Part shown: positions 6,833-14,995 of the stretch, one piece after another
Numbering within the stretch: position 1 is the stretch's first letter
How the letters are laid out: the number at the start of each line of letters is the position of its first letter
NCBI GenBank assembly: GCA_900546915.1
Contig: UREY01000008.1
Span: 6,953-70,952, forward strand
Direction of reading: 5' to 3'
DNA length: 64,000 nt
Source: an uncultured Eubacteriales bacterium
Lineage (GTDB): Bacteria; Bacillota; Clostridia; Oscillospirales; Oscillospiraceae
Notes under the pieces: model-generated
The model's database searches: none
The model's input: only the letters and a program-made list of their open reading frames with translations
What the model was told of the DNA's origin: nothing
Translations under genes and position numbers: made by a program

Positions 6833-9607
6833 ATGAAAATCAAAAAAACCGCGGCAAAGCTGACGGCCTTCCTCCTTGCGGTGTGTATGCTGGGGACAAC
6901 AGCACTGGCTTACGACGGCGTTTACACCGACAAGGACGGCAATATCAGCTATGAGCCCTACGAGCAGGGGACCTATTCCAACGGCGGCTATACCATCGAC
7001 AAGGTCTCTCATCCCACCCTGGGCGCCGGAGAGGTGGACGGCATCCTGACCGGGGATGAGCAGGACCGGGGCCAGAGCTACTCCTGGTCTATGGCGGAGG
7101 CCGGCGACTATGTGTACATCGGCACCTGCTACAACTCCACCTATTACATCTATCACAACAACGTCAAAACCACGCTCCAGGGCATGCAGAACTCCGGCCT
7201 GCTGGATGCGGACCTGGATGCGGGCAAGCTGGCCGACGAGATTGTTCAGGTGGCCTTCGGCGTGGACACCTTTGATTCCACCCTGATGGCCGACTGGACG
7301 CCGGTCATTATGGCGGTCAACAAGTACACGGGGGAAGCCGAGGTTATCTTCCGGGAGCGGGATGTCTGGAGCCGGTATCCCGAGATGTTCCCGGGCTACG
7401 CGCCCGGCATGGCGGTGAAAAACTATCTGTCCGGCTACCGGATGGTCTTTGAATTCCAGGGGAAGCTGTACTTTGCCGGTATGGGTACTCCCACGGCCAC
7501 GCTGGTGGAAATCGATCCGGCGACCAACGAGGCCGACATTGTATATTACAACATCAATATGACCCGGGGCGTTGCCAACGGCGTCCATGGTCTGCTGGTT
7601 TACGACGGCGAGATTCTCATGTGCCTGGCCACGGACAATTATGACGGCAACGGGACGCCCGGCGGCATCATTGTGGCCAGCTCGGATCCCGGCGCGTCTC
7701 TGGAGAGCTGGCGGGTCATTGCCGACCAGGATGATTTTGAGGGCTTGCCGGCTGTGATGCAGATCGACGGCTTAAACGGCGGCGGCATTTGGGATATCAT
7801 CGAGTACAACGGCAAGCTGTATGTGACGGTGGTGACGGACAAGACGGACCCTGAGACCGGCGAGACCAACAAGCAGGGCTTTGCCATGTACCGGGGCGAA
7901 AAGCAGGCCGACGGCTCGTTCACCTGGAGCCAGGTGATCGGCGACCACAGCGCGTACGGCTTCGGCCTGGGCATCAACTACTCCATGGCCTGCAACCTGT
8001 GGGTCTATGACGGCTACCTGTACCTGGGGACCTACAACGACCCCATGCTGGACCTGGCGGCCGTGCCGGCCTCCGGCAATTTCGAGCACCTGTACAATGA
8101 TTTGGACCACTCCATTTATCTGTACCGGATGGACGCAGAGGAGAATTTTGAGCAAATCGGCGGCAAAGATGACAATCCCTATTTCCCGGACGGCCCTCTT
8201 GGGAACCTGGGCGCCGGTTTGGGCAATCACTCCAACCAATACGTCTGGCGCTTCGGCGTCCACAATGGAGAGCTGTACATCGGCACCTACGACACCTCCA
8301 CCCTGACCTATATGTTTACCCAGCTCACAGACGGGCAGGTGGAGAATATGGATTACGAGGACATCAGCGGACGGGCGGATTTGCTGGAGGATCTCCTGCT
8401 TCAGATTTTAGGTCAGGAGGAAAATCCGTATCTGGCTGCGTTTTTGAAGGCGGCGCTGTTCCACGACGGGATGTTCGACCTGTTCCAGAGCCTGTCCGGC
8501 TTTGCCACCGACATGTCCACGGATTGGAACCCGGTGCCGGAGTACCGGGAGGGTCTGGAGGACTACGAGGCCTTTAAGGAGAAGCTGCGCAATGCCCTGG
8601 ATCAGCTGATGGGGCAGTCTGATTTCCTGCAGGAATACGCCGCCGCCAATGGAACGACCGTGGCGGAGCTGATGACGGCCCAGGGCGTCGAGACCCGGGG
8701 CGCCGTTGCGGACCGGCTGAAGGAAATGCTCCGGAAGCAGCTGGAAAAGCTGCTGGACGGCTGCGACACGGTGTTTTACGACACCACCATTCACAATTTT
8801 GTGTACTACTTCGGCGTAAATTACTACGCCCAGCAGTGTGAACGAGGCTTCGACCTGCTGGTTTCCAACGACGGCGTCCACTTTGACGCCGTCACCCGGG
8901 ACGGCTTCGGCGACGAGGCCAACCACGGCCTGCGGACCATCTGCTCGACGGACCAGGGCGTCTTCCTGGGCACGGCCAATCCGTTTTACGGGACCCAGCT
9001 GTGGCGGATGTACAGCAGCGCCGACGGAACCTGCGACGGGACGGAAGACTGCCCCAGCAGCGCCTTTGTGGACCTGAACACCCGGGCCTGGTACCATCTC
9101 TACACGGATTATGTCATCTCCAACGGCCTGATGCAGGGCGTGGGCGACGCCGTGTTTGCGCCCGGCCGGGGCATGACCCGGGGCATGGTGGTCACCACCT
9201 TGTACCGGCTGGCCGGTTCGCCGGAGGTGGACGGAGCCGCGACCTTCCAGGATCTCCGCAGCGGCGCATACTACACCGATGCCGTTGCATGGGCGGAAGC
9301 CTGCGGCATCGCCGAGGGCGTCACAGAAGAACGGTTTGCGCCGGACCGGCGGGTGACGCGGGAGCAGGCGGCGGTCTTTGTCTACCGCTATGTCACGCAA
9401 TATCTGGATCAGGAGGCAGAGGCGGGCGCCGATTTGTCCGACTTTACCGATGGAAGCCGGGTTTCGGCCTTCGCCCTGGAGGCGCTGTCCTGGGCCAACG
9501 GGCAGGAACTGATGCAAGGCTACGGCGACGGTTACATCGGACCGAAGGACACCGTAACCCGCGCCCAGATGGCAAAGCTGCTGACTGTGTTGGCCGAGCG
9601 TTTCTAA
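6833..9607 (+). CDS. Secreted surface protein with C-terminal SLH domains
   Basis: 924 aa. The start follows AAAGGAGAAGGAAC. Residues 1-26 are a signal peptide ending at TALA. The next ~500 residues repeat short beta-rich segments of the kind YNGKLYVT, YDGYLYLGTYND and HNGELYIGTYD, which suggests a beta-propeller-like fold. A helical insert (about 510-640) follows. Three S-layer homology repeats close the protein: AWYHLYTDYVISNGLMQG, AYYTDAVAWAEACGIAEG and SAFALEALSWANGQELMQG, each followed by an RGMVV/REQAA/RAQMA-type segment. SLH domains usually bind pyruvylated wall polymer, so the protein is probably displayed on the cell surface. No catalytic motif was recognised. A terminator follows directly and the gene appears monocistronic. 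Confidence 0.9.
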   Translation: MKIKKTAAKLTAFLLAVCMLGTTALAYDGVYTDKDGNISYEPYEQGTYSNGGYTIDKVSHPTLGAGEVDGILTGDEQDRGQSYSWSMAEAGDYVYIGTCYNSTYYIYHNNVKTTLQGMQNSGLLDADLDAGKLADEIVQVAFGVDTFDSTLMADWTPVIMAVNKYTGEAEVIFRERDVWSRYPEMFPGYAPGMAVKNYLSGYRMVFEFQGKLYFAGMGTPTATLVEIDPATNEADIVYYNINMTRGVANGVHGLLVYDGEILMCLATDNYDGNGTPGGIIVASSDPGASLESWRVIADQDDFEGLPAVMQIDGLNGGGIWDIIEYNGKLYVTVVTDKTDPETGETNKQGFAMYRGEKQADGSFTWSQVIGDHSAYGFGLGINYSMACNLWVYDGYLYLGTYNDPMLDLAAVPASGNFEHLYNDLDHSIYLYRMDAEENFEQIGGKDDNPYFPDGPLGNLGAGLGNHSNQYVWRFGVHNGELYIGTYDTSTLTYMFTQLTDGQVENMDYEDISGRADLLEDLLLQILGQEENPYLAAFLKAALFHDGMFDLFQSLSGFATDMSTDWNPVPEYREGLEDYEAFKEKLRNALDQLMGQSDFLQEYAAANGTTVAELMTAQGVETRGAVADRLKEMLRKQLEKLLDGCDTVFYDTTIHNFVYYFGVNYYAQQCERGFDLLVSNDGVHFDAVTRDGFGDEANHGLRTICSTDQGVFLGTANPFYGTQLWRMYSSADGTCDGTEDCPSSAFVDLNTRAWYHLYTDYVISNGLMQGVGDAVFAPGRGMTRGMVVTTLYRLAGSPEVDGAATFQDLRSGAYYTDAVAWAEACGIAEGVTEERFAPDRRVTREQAAVFVYRYVTQYLDQEAEAGADLSDFTDGSRVSAFALEALSWANGQELMQGYGDGYIGPKDTVTRAQMAKLLTVLAERF

Positions 9608-9620
9608 CCATATCCGTTTG

Positions 9621-9664
9621 CAAGATCTGCGGTAAACAGCTTTGCCGCAGATCTTGTTTTTTTG
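9621..9664 (+). terminator. Intrinsic terminator of the SLH protein gene
   Basis: CAAGATCTGCGG pairs with CCGCAGATCTTG with a short loop and is followed by eight T. It starts 14 bp after the stop codon. Confidence 0.92.
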
Positions 9665-9731
9665 CTCCCAATATTTTTAGGGTTACATGGCCGGGAAGGT
9701 GCTTAAAATAGGAATTTTTTTAAATTTTCTC

Positions 9732-9760
9732 TTACATTTTTCGGAAAAACGTGGTAAAAT
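9732..9760 (+). promoter_or_regulatory. Promoter of the CarD-like gene
   Basis: TTACAT (9732-9737), 17-bp spacer, TAAAAT (9755-9760), about 60 bp before the start codon. Confidence 0.6.
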
Positions 9761-9822
9761 GAAAAAGAAGAGGGCGCTTTTCCGGCGCCGGGGGTACGGA
9801 ATTTGAAAGCTGTGAGGCATGT

Positions 9823-10344
9823 ATGATGTATCAGGTTGGAGCATGGATTGTGTATGGAGGCGCCGGCGTGTGCCGGGTGGCCGGTGTGGAACCCCTCGGG
9901 AACGGGCAGCTGTATTACCGGCTGGAACCGCTGTATCAAACCTGCAAAATTTTTACGCCGGTGGACAATCCCAAGGTAATCATGCGCCCCCTTGTGAGCC
10001 GCCGGGAGGCGGAGGCGCTCATCGACCGAATTCCCGATCTCCAGCCGGAGGCCTATTACAACAAGGTGCAGCGGGAGCTGACGGAGCACTACGACACGAT
10101 ATTAAAAACCTACGATTGCGAGGCGCTTTTGAAGCTCACCATGTCCATTTACGCCAAGAAGCAGGAGGCGCAGGGACATAAGCGGCGGCTGGGCGCGGTG
10201 GATGAGAGCTTTCTCCGCAGGGCGGAGGAGCTGCTGTTCACGGAGCTGGCGGCGGCTCTGGGGCTGGAGCGGGACCAGGTGCAGCCCTATATTGCCGCCC
10301 GGGTAGAGGCCGTCCGGAAAAAGCGGGCGGGCGGTTCCGGGTGA
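9823..10344 (+). CDS. CarD family transcriptional regulator
   Basis: 173 aa. The first ~60 residues (VGAWIVYGGAGVCRVAGVE ... LYYRLEPL) match the CarD/CdnL RNA-polymerase-interacting domain shared with Mfd. The helical C-terminal part (EALLKLTMSIYAKKQEA ... RRAEELLFTELAAAL) matches the DNA-binding half of short CarD proteins. Such proteins bind the RNA polymerase beta subunit and stabilise or tune promoter complexes. Two adjacent ATG codons (9823 and 9826) make the exact start ambiguous. The gene stands alone between its own promoter and a terminator. Confidence 0.9.
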   Translation: MMYQVGAWIVYGGAGVCRVAGVEPLGNGQLYYRLEPLYQTCKIFTPVDNPKVIMRPLVSRREAEALIDRIPDLQPEAYYNKVQRELTEHYDTILKTYDCEALLKLTMSIYAKKQEAQGHKRRLGAVDESFLRRAEELLFTELAAALGLERDQVQPYIAARVEAVRKKRAGGSG

Positions 10345-10397
10345 CGGGACTTTAGATGAAAGCCGTTTGGCAGTGGAAAGAAAATTTGCCGGAGAAG

Positions 10398-10452
10398 GCC
10401 GCCTCAAAGCGATCTGTCGAGATCGGAAGAGGCGGCTTTTTTGGGCGGCTCC
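10398..10452 (+). terminator. Intrinsic terminator after the CarD-like gene
   Basis: GCCGCCTC pairs with GAGGCGGC around an inner CGATCT/AGATCG stem and is followed by six T. Confidence 0.9.
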
Positions 10453-10505
10453 GAAAGGGAACGGGCGGCGGCATGGGCGGTCCTTCCGGTTTTCCCAGGG
10501 GGGAA

Positions 10506-10886
10506 TTACAAAATGTTGTAGTAATAGGGCTTTTCCGCGTCCGCCATGGCGCGGACCTGCTGGGCCAGGGCCAGGCAGCTCTGTGCGAATTCCGCTTCTT
10601 CTCCTAATTGAAACCAAGCCTGCAGGTCTGTAAAGCCCTGATCGATGTCCTCCAGGCGCTGGTGGTCGACCAGGGAGGCGGATATCCCGCGGTGCTGCTC
10701 CCAGGTGCGGTGGGCTGCCTCCACCTGCTCTGCGGCGGCCTGCAGGTTATCCCTTTCGGCCTGCTCCCAGGCGGACTCCAGCAGAGCGGCCACCTGGTCC
10801 GACGTGCGGTCCATGGTCCACGAGGCGCCCAGGCAAAGGACCAGAAGAACAGCCAGGATTCCGATTCCCAGTGTCAAATGCTTCAC
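10506..10886 (-). CDS. DUF4363 family protein
   Basis: 126 aa: one N-terminal membrane segment (about residues 5-23) followed by a helical extracytoplasmic part (LLESAWEQAERDNLQAAAEQVEAAHRTWEQH). This matches DUF4363, which in Clostridia is commonly encoded right after a DUF421 protein. Its ATG overlaps the DUF421 stop (ATGA), so the two are almost certainly co-translated. No biochemical role is known; a partnership with the DUF421 protein is inferred from this linkage. Confidence 0.85.
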   Translation of the reverse strand: MKHLTLGIGILAVLLVLCLGASWTMDRTSDQVAALLESAWEQAERDNLQAAAEQVEAAHRTWEQHRGISASLVDHQRLEDIDQGFTDLQAWFQLGEEAEFAQSCLALAQQVRAMADAEKPYYYNIL

Positions 10887-11560
10887 CCCTTTTCCTCCTT
10901 CCGTACGAAGTACACGGCGCCCTTCCGGTCCACGGTGAGCAGGTAGGTTTGCTGCAGCGGACAGTTCCGGCTGCGCAGCTCATGGCCCAACCAGGCCCGG
11001 TCCCGGCCCGCTACGGTCAGATTTTTTTCCAGAAGACGGCCGTCGGAGACGATGGTCACAGGCAGACACTGCTCTGTAGCCTGCAATCCTGCGTCTTTGG
11101 CAGAGGCCGGTTGATACTGGGGATAGGGAAAGACGGAGATTTGGCCGTTTGTCTCCAAAATGGCGTACTGAACCTGGCTGAGGTCCAGCACCTCCCGCTC
11201 CCGCAGGTGTTCGGTCAGCTCGTCTAAGGTGATGCGGGCCCGGCGAAGGTTGGTCTGGTCGATGGTTCCCTCGGAAATCAGGATGACCGGCTTGCCGCAC
11301 AGCAGCCGTCGGAAGGAAATAAACCGCATGGAGGCGACGGCTAAAATCAGCTGGACGCCCAAAACGGTTAAAATGGGAACCAAGCCCGACAGAAGGGGGA
11401 TGCCGCTGTCCTGCATGGGGATGGACGCCAGGTTGGCAATGAGCATGGTCACCACAAATTCCGCCGGCTCCATCTCTCCGATTTGCCGTTTTCCCATGAG
11501 CCGTACCACCAAAATGAGGATCAGATATAAAAAAATGGTTCTCAAATAGGATAAAATCAT
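10883..11560 (-). CDS. DUF421 (YetF-like) membrane protein
   Basis: 225 aa from the ATG at 11560; a GTG three codons upstream sits within the likely Shine-Dalgarno sequence and is less likely. Three membrane segments lie in the first ~80 residues, including the family motif RLMGKRQIGEMEPAEFVVTMLIANLAS. A soluble domain follows with KPVILISEG, then LRRARITLDELTEHLRE and VQYAILETNGQISVFP, the usual YetF/DUF421 layout. The role is unknown; some relatives are linked to spore or envelope proteins. The ribosome site lies in a perfect inverted repeat (see 11558-11604), which suggests control at translation. Confidence 0.92.
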   Translation of the reverse strand: MILSYLRTIFLYLILILVVRLMGKRQIGEMEPAEFVVTMLIANLASIPMQDSGIPLLSGLVPILTVLGVQLILAVASMRFISFRRLLCGKPVILISEGTIDQTNLRRARITLDELTEHLREREVLDLSQVQYAILETNGQISVFPYPQYQPASAKDAGLQATEQCLPVTIVSDGRLLEKNLTVAGRDRAWLGHELRSRNCPLQQTYLLTVDRKGAVYFVRKEEKG

Positions 11561-11604
11561 AAATTCCACACCTCGAGGCTAGCTTACCCGAGAGGTGTGG
11601 AATT
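11558..11604 (-). promoter_or_regulatory. Inverted repeat sequestering the DUF421 ribosome-binding site
   Basis: AAATTCCACACCTC (from 11561) and GAGGTGTGGAATTT (to 11604) form a perfect 14-bp inverted repeat with a loop of about 16 bases. On the minus-strand transcript the 3' arm contains the GAGGTG ribosome site and ends at the start codon. There is no T-run after it, so it is not a terminator. Confidence 0.75.
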
Positions 11605-11656
11605 TATCACATGCCATGGTATGCCGGAGACGAATGCACCCTTGCAGGGGGCAAGC

Positions 11657-12577
11657 TCAATTTTGAGATACGTCGTGGGGAGGGTCGGGAGGCGGCGAAC
11701 CGGCTTTGGCCCTCTTTCGCAGGCGCCGGACCAGGAGGAACAGCAGCAACGCCAGAAGGGCCAAGGGAACCCAATAGGGAGTCCCCGCCGCGAGGAACAC
11801 CAAAAGGGAGGCCAGGCCGCTTCCCAGGGAGGAAAGGTTTTCCCGGAAGCCGTCGGTGATTTTTTCCCAGATGGTCGGCTGTTCCGTTGGGGTCAGCTTT
11901 TGGACCTCCTCCACGGCCAGGTACACCGTACTGTAGGAGACCAGATTGTCGTAAAGCTTCAGCTGGGAGCCGGTGCTCTCCAACTGATACCGGACCTCCG
12001 TGAGCCGACTCTCGACGGCCAAGAGATCCTCCATGGTTTCCGCCTGTTCCATGAGCGCCATCAGCCGGTCCCGCTCCGTTTCCAGCGCGGCCATACGGCT
12101 TTCGGTATCGGCATAGGTGAGGGTGATGTCCTCTGCCGTTTCCCGAGAGCGGAGGATGTGGGAGAGCTCTGAAATCCGGCCGACAAAGGTTTGCAGCTGC
12201 TCCGCCGGAATGCGAATGGTGAGATCGGCCCGGCGGGCTTGGGCTTGGTCGGAGGCGTTTCCGTAGTCGGCCTCCTGACTTTCCACGTAACCGCCCAGCT
12301 GGGTCGTGTGGCTGGAGACCTGCTCCATCAGCCCGGAGAAGTTTTCGGTTTCCGCCGTGAGCCAGACGGTTCGGATGAGCTTGCGGCCGGGATCCGAGGG
12401 CATCGAGACGGAGTGGGAGTCGGCTGCGGTTTCCTCTCCGGCGGCTGCTTCTGTGGACAAACCGGGCGCGGCTTCTGCCGGAGGCTGCATATCGCCTGCC
12501 GAGCCCGCCGAGTTGCTGCTGCAGCCGGCCAAAAGGACCAGAATCCAAAACAGCGCGAAAAATGCCGTACGTTTCAT
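11657..12577 (-). CDS. DUF4349 family lipoprotein
   Basis: 306 aa from the ATG at 12577 (GGCAGG upstream); a GTG three codons earlier is possible. The lipobox LLAGCSS (Cys near residue 19) predicts a lipoprotein. The central part has the DUF4349 pattern: RTVWLTAETENFSGLMEQV, LGGYVESQEAD, then LTIRIPAEQLQTFV and a coiled coil of about 60 residues (DTESRMAALETERDRLMAL...). A C-terminal membrane segment (TPYWVPLALLALLLFLLVRRL) gives a second anchor. Members are found across Firmicutes with no fixed function. It follows the ABC operon but is separated by 120 bp containing a palindrome. Confidence 0.88.
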   Translation of the reverse strand: MKRTAFFALFWILVLLAGCSSNSAGSAGDMQPPAEAAPGLSTEAAAGEETAADSHSVSMPSDPGRKLIRTVWLTAETENFSGLMEQVSSHTTQLGGYVESQEADYGNASDQAQARRADLTIRIPAEQLQTFVGRISELSHILRSRETAEDITLTYADTESRMAALETERDRLMALMEQAETMEDLLAVESRLTEVRYQLESTGSQLKLYDNLVSYSTVYLAVEEVQKLTPTEQPTIWEKITDGFRENLSSLGSGLASLLVFLAAGTPYWVPLALLALLLFLLVRRLRKRAKAGSPPPDPPHDVSQN

Positions 12578-12604
12578 GCCGAGCACCTGCCTTTTCTAAA
12601 ATAA

Positions 12605-12623
12605 GTCTGCTACTAAAGTAGAC
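12605..12623 (-). promoter_or_regulatory. Possible operator palindrome upstream of the DUF4349 gene
   Basis: CTACTAAAGTAG is the core of an imperfect palindrome with GTCT/AGAC flanks, 28 bp before the start codon at 12577. Symmetry and position suggest a repressor site; no regulator can be named. Confidence 0.35.
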
Positions 12624-12696
12624 GGAAAAAGCGACGGCTGGGTTGCGCCCGGCTGCGGACCGAAACACGAAGAAAGGGCGCTTTGTGTACGGGGAT

Positions 12697-13203
12697 TTAT
12701 GTTGTGGAACGATGTTCTTCCTCCTCGGGTGAATCCGTTTCGCACCGGATGGCGACGGCGCCGGAGAAATTTTCTCCTGTGATGCCCACATAGGCGCTTT
12801 TTCCCGCGATCTCGATGGTTCCCGTATAGTCCCCGGTTTCGGAAAGAAGAACCGTCGGCTCCTCCGAGCCGGAATAGACCAGCACCGACGCATGGCCCTG
12901 TTCCACGGTGAGAGAGCAGCGGACGGTGAGAACGTTTCCCGCCGTCCGGTCCAGGGCGGTTCCGCCGAAAAGCAACTCGGTGTCTGAAAAGCAATCGTAG
13001 GCGGCGGTATAGGAGCCGGTGTAGGAGTCTTCCCCCGGCGTCTTGACGCCGGTCAGATCCCCGGCGCCGGTCAAAGCGTATTTGCCCCAGTGCTGAAGCA
13101 TGCGGTTGTAGCCGTCCAGAACGGCGTCCTTGCTGCAGCCCGCCGAATGGAGGACCATGCAAAGGGACAACGCGGCGGCGGCCAAAATCCCTCCCTTTTT
13201 CAC
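12697..13203 (-). CDS. Small lipoprotein at the end of the ABC operon
   Basis: 168 aa. The signal peptide has a lipobox-like SAGC (Cys 23). The mature part is short and beta-rich (SLTVEQGHASVLVYSG, then GTIEIAGKSAYVGITGENFSGAVAIRCE) and ends in an acidic tail. The family was not recognised. It lies 12 bp after the small membrane protein gene and is the last gene of the ABC operon. Small lipoproteins next to lantibiotic-immunity transporters often bind or intercept the peptide; that role is possible here but is not shown by the sequence. Confidence 0.8.
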   Translation of the reverse strand: MKKGGILAAAALSLCMVLHSAGCSKDAVLDGYNRMLQHWGKYALTGAGDLTGVKTPGEDSYTGSYTAAYDCFSDTELLFGGTALDRTAGNVLTVRCSLTVEQGHASVLVYSGSEEPTVLLSETGDYTGTIEIAGKSAYVGITGENFSGAVAIRCETDSPEEEEHRSTT

Positions 13204-13215
13204 ACAGAGCCCTCC

Positions 13216-13497
13216 CTAAAACAAGCCCGAGAGGGCCAGACCGACGATCCCCACCGCCCCTGCGGCGTAGATGCCGTGTATGACGGTGCAGATCTGCATC
13301 CACCTGTTTTTCACGTGCCATTTGGTGTAAGCGAGCACGCAGAACACGCCGGAGCAGATCATAAGGGCGGCGTAGCTGTAAATGAGGATCCCCGCCGCCG
13401 GGGATTCCAGGGCCCAGTCCAAGGTGCGCAGAGGCAGAATGGTCCAGGGGATGGGGAGCATGACGGTGGCAATTGCCGTACAAACTTTGTTTTTCAT
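13216..13497 (-). CDS. Small three-helix membrane protein in the ABC operon
   Basis: 93 aa with a ribosome site (AGGAGATAAC) before the ATG at 13497, 5 bp after the permease stop. Three hydrophobic segments (about 5-22, 35-57 and 68-92) with little outside them. The family was not recognised. Tight packing between the permease and lipoprotein genes argues for a role in the same transport or immunity complex. Confidence 0.78.
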   Translation of the reverse strand: MKNKVCTAIATVMLPIPWTILPLRTLDWALESPAAGILIYSYAALMICSGVFCVLAYTKWHVKNRWMQICTVIHGIYAAGAVGIVGLALSGLF

Positions 13498-13502
13498 ACT
13501 AG

Positions 13503-14273
13503 TTATCTCCTTTCTGCTGCGCCGAAACGGGCGCAGGTGATGAGCAGCGCCAGGACCGTGATGCAAAGGGCGGCGGGAAGCCAGGGCAACCAATCGATTT
13601 GCGATTCGTACATCCCCTGGGCCACGGTCCCATACTCTACCATCAGCAGGTAAAATGGGTAGCTCATAGGGTCCAGAAACCAGATCTTGGTGTTCAGGAT
13701 GAAAACAGAGGGCACAATGGAAGCAAGACCGATCCCCACGGAAAAAACCGGCGTCTGAAGCAGGTTTGCAATCATCCAGAACACTGCGGCCATGGGAATG
13801 GCTCCGGCGTAGAGGCGCAATGCAAATCCGCAGACAAAAAGGGGCTCCAGAATCAGGGGATAGCTCTGGGCCTGCGACGCCAGCGCGGCGCTGAGGAAAT
13901 AGGCGGCCACGGTCATCCCCATTTGCCCAAAGGCCAGGATCACCAGCACCGTAAATTTGGCGAGGCACAGCGCCCCGGGGCGCACCGGGAGGGACAGCAT
14001 TTTCAGCATGCCTTTGCCGGACCGCTCGGTTTGGGTGAGCAGTACGGTACAGATGACTAGAGATGCGGGAATCATAAACCAGGTCATCCCCATAAATCCC
14101 TGAATCAGGAAATTGTGCTCCGGCGTGATGGGGATTCCCCGGGTGTCGAAGTTCATGGCGGCGTTGACGATGCTGGGAATCCACATGATGAGGACCGGAA
14201 CCAGCAGAATCAGCAGGATTTTCGAACGCCGGATTTTCTTCAGCTCGATGCCCACCAGGGAGAAGAAACTCAT
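13503..14273 (-). CDS. ABC transporter permease subunit (lantibiotic-immunity/ABC-2 type)
   Basis: 256 aa from the ATG at 14273 (GGGAGGTG upstream). It begins FSLVGIELKKIRRSKILLILLVPVL, the usual start of ABC-2/lantibiotic-immunity permeases, and has six hydrophobic segments. The first ATG overlaps the upstream permease stop (ATGA). It is paired with the similar permease at 14270-14995, as in NukE/NukG or SpaE/SpaG pairs. A longer upstream reading to 14495 only covers the neighbouring gene in another frame. Confidence 0.9.
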   Translation of the reverse strand: MSFFSLVGIELKKIRRSKILLILLVPVLIMWIPSIVNAAMNFDTRGIPITPEHNFLIQGFMGMTWFMIPASLVICTVLLTQTERSGKGMLKMLSLPVRPGALCLAKFTVLVILAFGQMGMTVAAYFLSAALASQAQSYPLILEPLFVCGFALRLYAGAIPMAAVFWMIANLLQTPVFSVGIGLASIVPSVFILNTKIWFLDPMSYPFYLLMVEYGTVAQGMYESQIDWLPWLPAALCITVLALLITCARFGAAERR

Positions 14274-14995
14274 GCCCGACACCTCCCGACCTTTTGATAC
14301 AGCAGCGCCAAGAGCCCCAGCGCGCCGGTCTGCACCCCGCAAACGACCAAAAAGAGGGGAACGCGGTGGTGGTCCATGGCTGCGGTCAGGGTTTGATAGG
14401 GGGAGCTGAAGGGGAGCAGGCTCAGAACCGGGTGCTCCTGGGGGAAGATGGACAGGGAAAACACCAGAATCACGCCCACGCCCAGGGACACCCACATATT
14501 TTTACAGGCGGAGGCGATTCCCAGCATCAGCATCACCGTGGGAAGCGTGACAAACCACTGAAAGCCTGCCGTGCCCAGAAGCGCCCCGACGGACACCTCA
14601 TAGGCGGGGAACCAATGCCGGGCGCACCCGGCCAGCGCGGCGGTCTCTATGGCGACCATGGAGGCCAGCGCCAGGGCGGCAAGGACAAATTTCCACCCGA
14701 ACAGCCGCCCCGTCCGGACGGGCAGCAGCTCCATTTTTTGCGCCCCGTTGTCCGCGTACTCCGTGTGGTACATGATGCAGGCGCCGCAGATGGAGACCAG
14801 GATGTTGAGCATGGCCATCATCTGCCAGTTGGCGTCCAACAAAACGGCGAGGGGGCTGCCGGGGAGCGAGGTGAAGGCTTCCGGACGAACCAGCATATTC
14901 ACCAGGGGGAACGCGGCGGCCAGCAGCCCGCCTGCGGGAAAGGCGATCAAATACCCGGTGCGTTTCAATTTTTTGGTTTCAAGACAGAGGGTCAT
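14270..14995 (-). CDS. ABC transporter permease subunit (lantibiotic-immunity/ABC-2 type)
   Basis: 241 aa with six hydrophobic segments. It starts LCLETKKLKRTGYLIAFPAGGLLAA, and the second segment carries NWQMMAMLNILVSICGACIMYHTEYADNGAQKMELLPV, the conserved region of lantibiotic-immunity permeases. The start overlaps the ATP-binding gene stop. With the 13503 permease it probably forms a heterodimeric channel. Confidence 0.9.
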   Translation of the reverse strand: MTLCLETKKLKRTGYLIAFPAGGLLAAAFPLVNMLVRPEAFTSLPGSPLAVLLDANWQMMAMLNILVSICGACIMYHTEYADNGAQKMELLPVRTGRLFGWKFVLAALALASMVAIETAALAGCARHWFPAYEVSVGALLGTAGFQWFVTLPTVMLMLGIASACKNMWVSLGVGVILVFSLSIFPQEHPVLSLLPFSSPYQTLTAAMDHHRVPLFLVVCGVQTGALGLLALLYQKVGRCRA

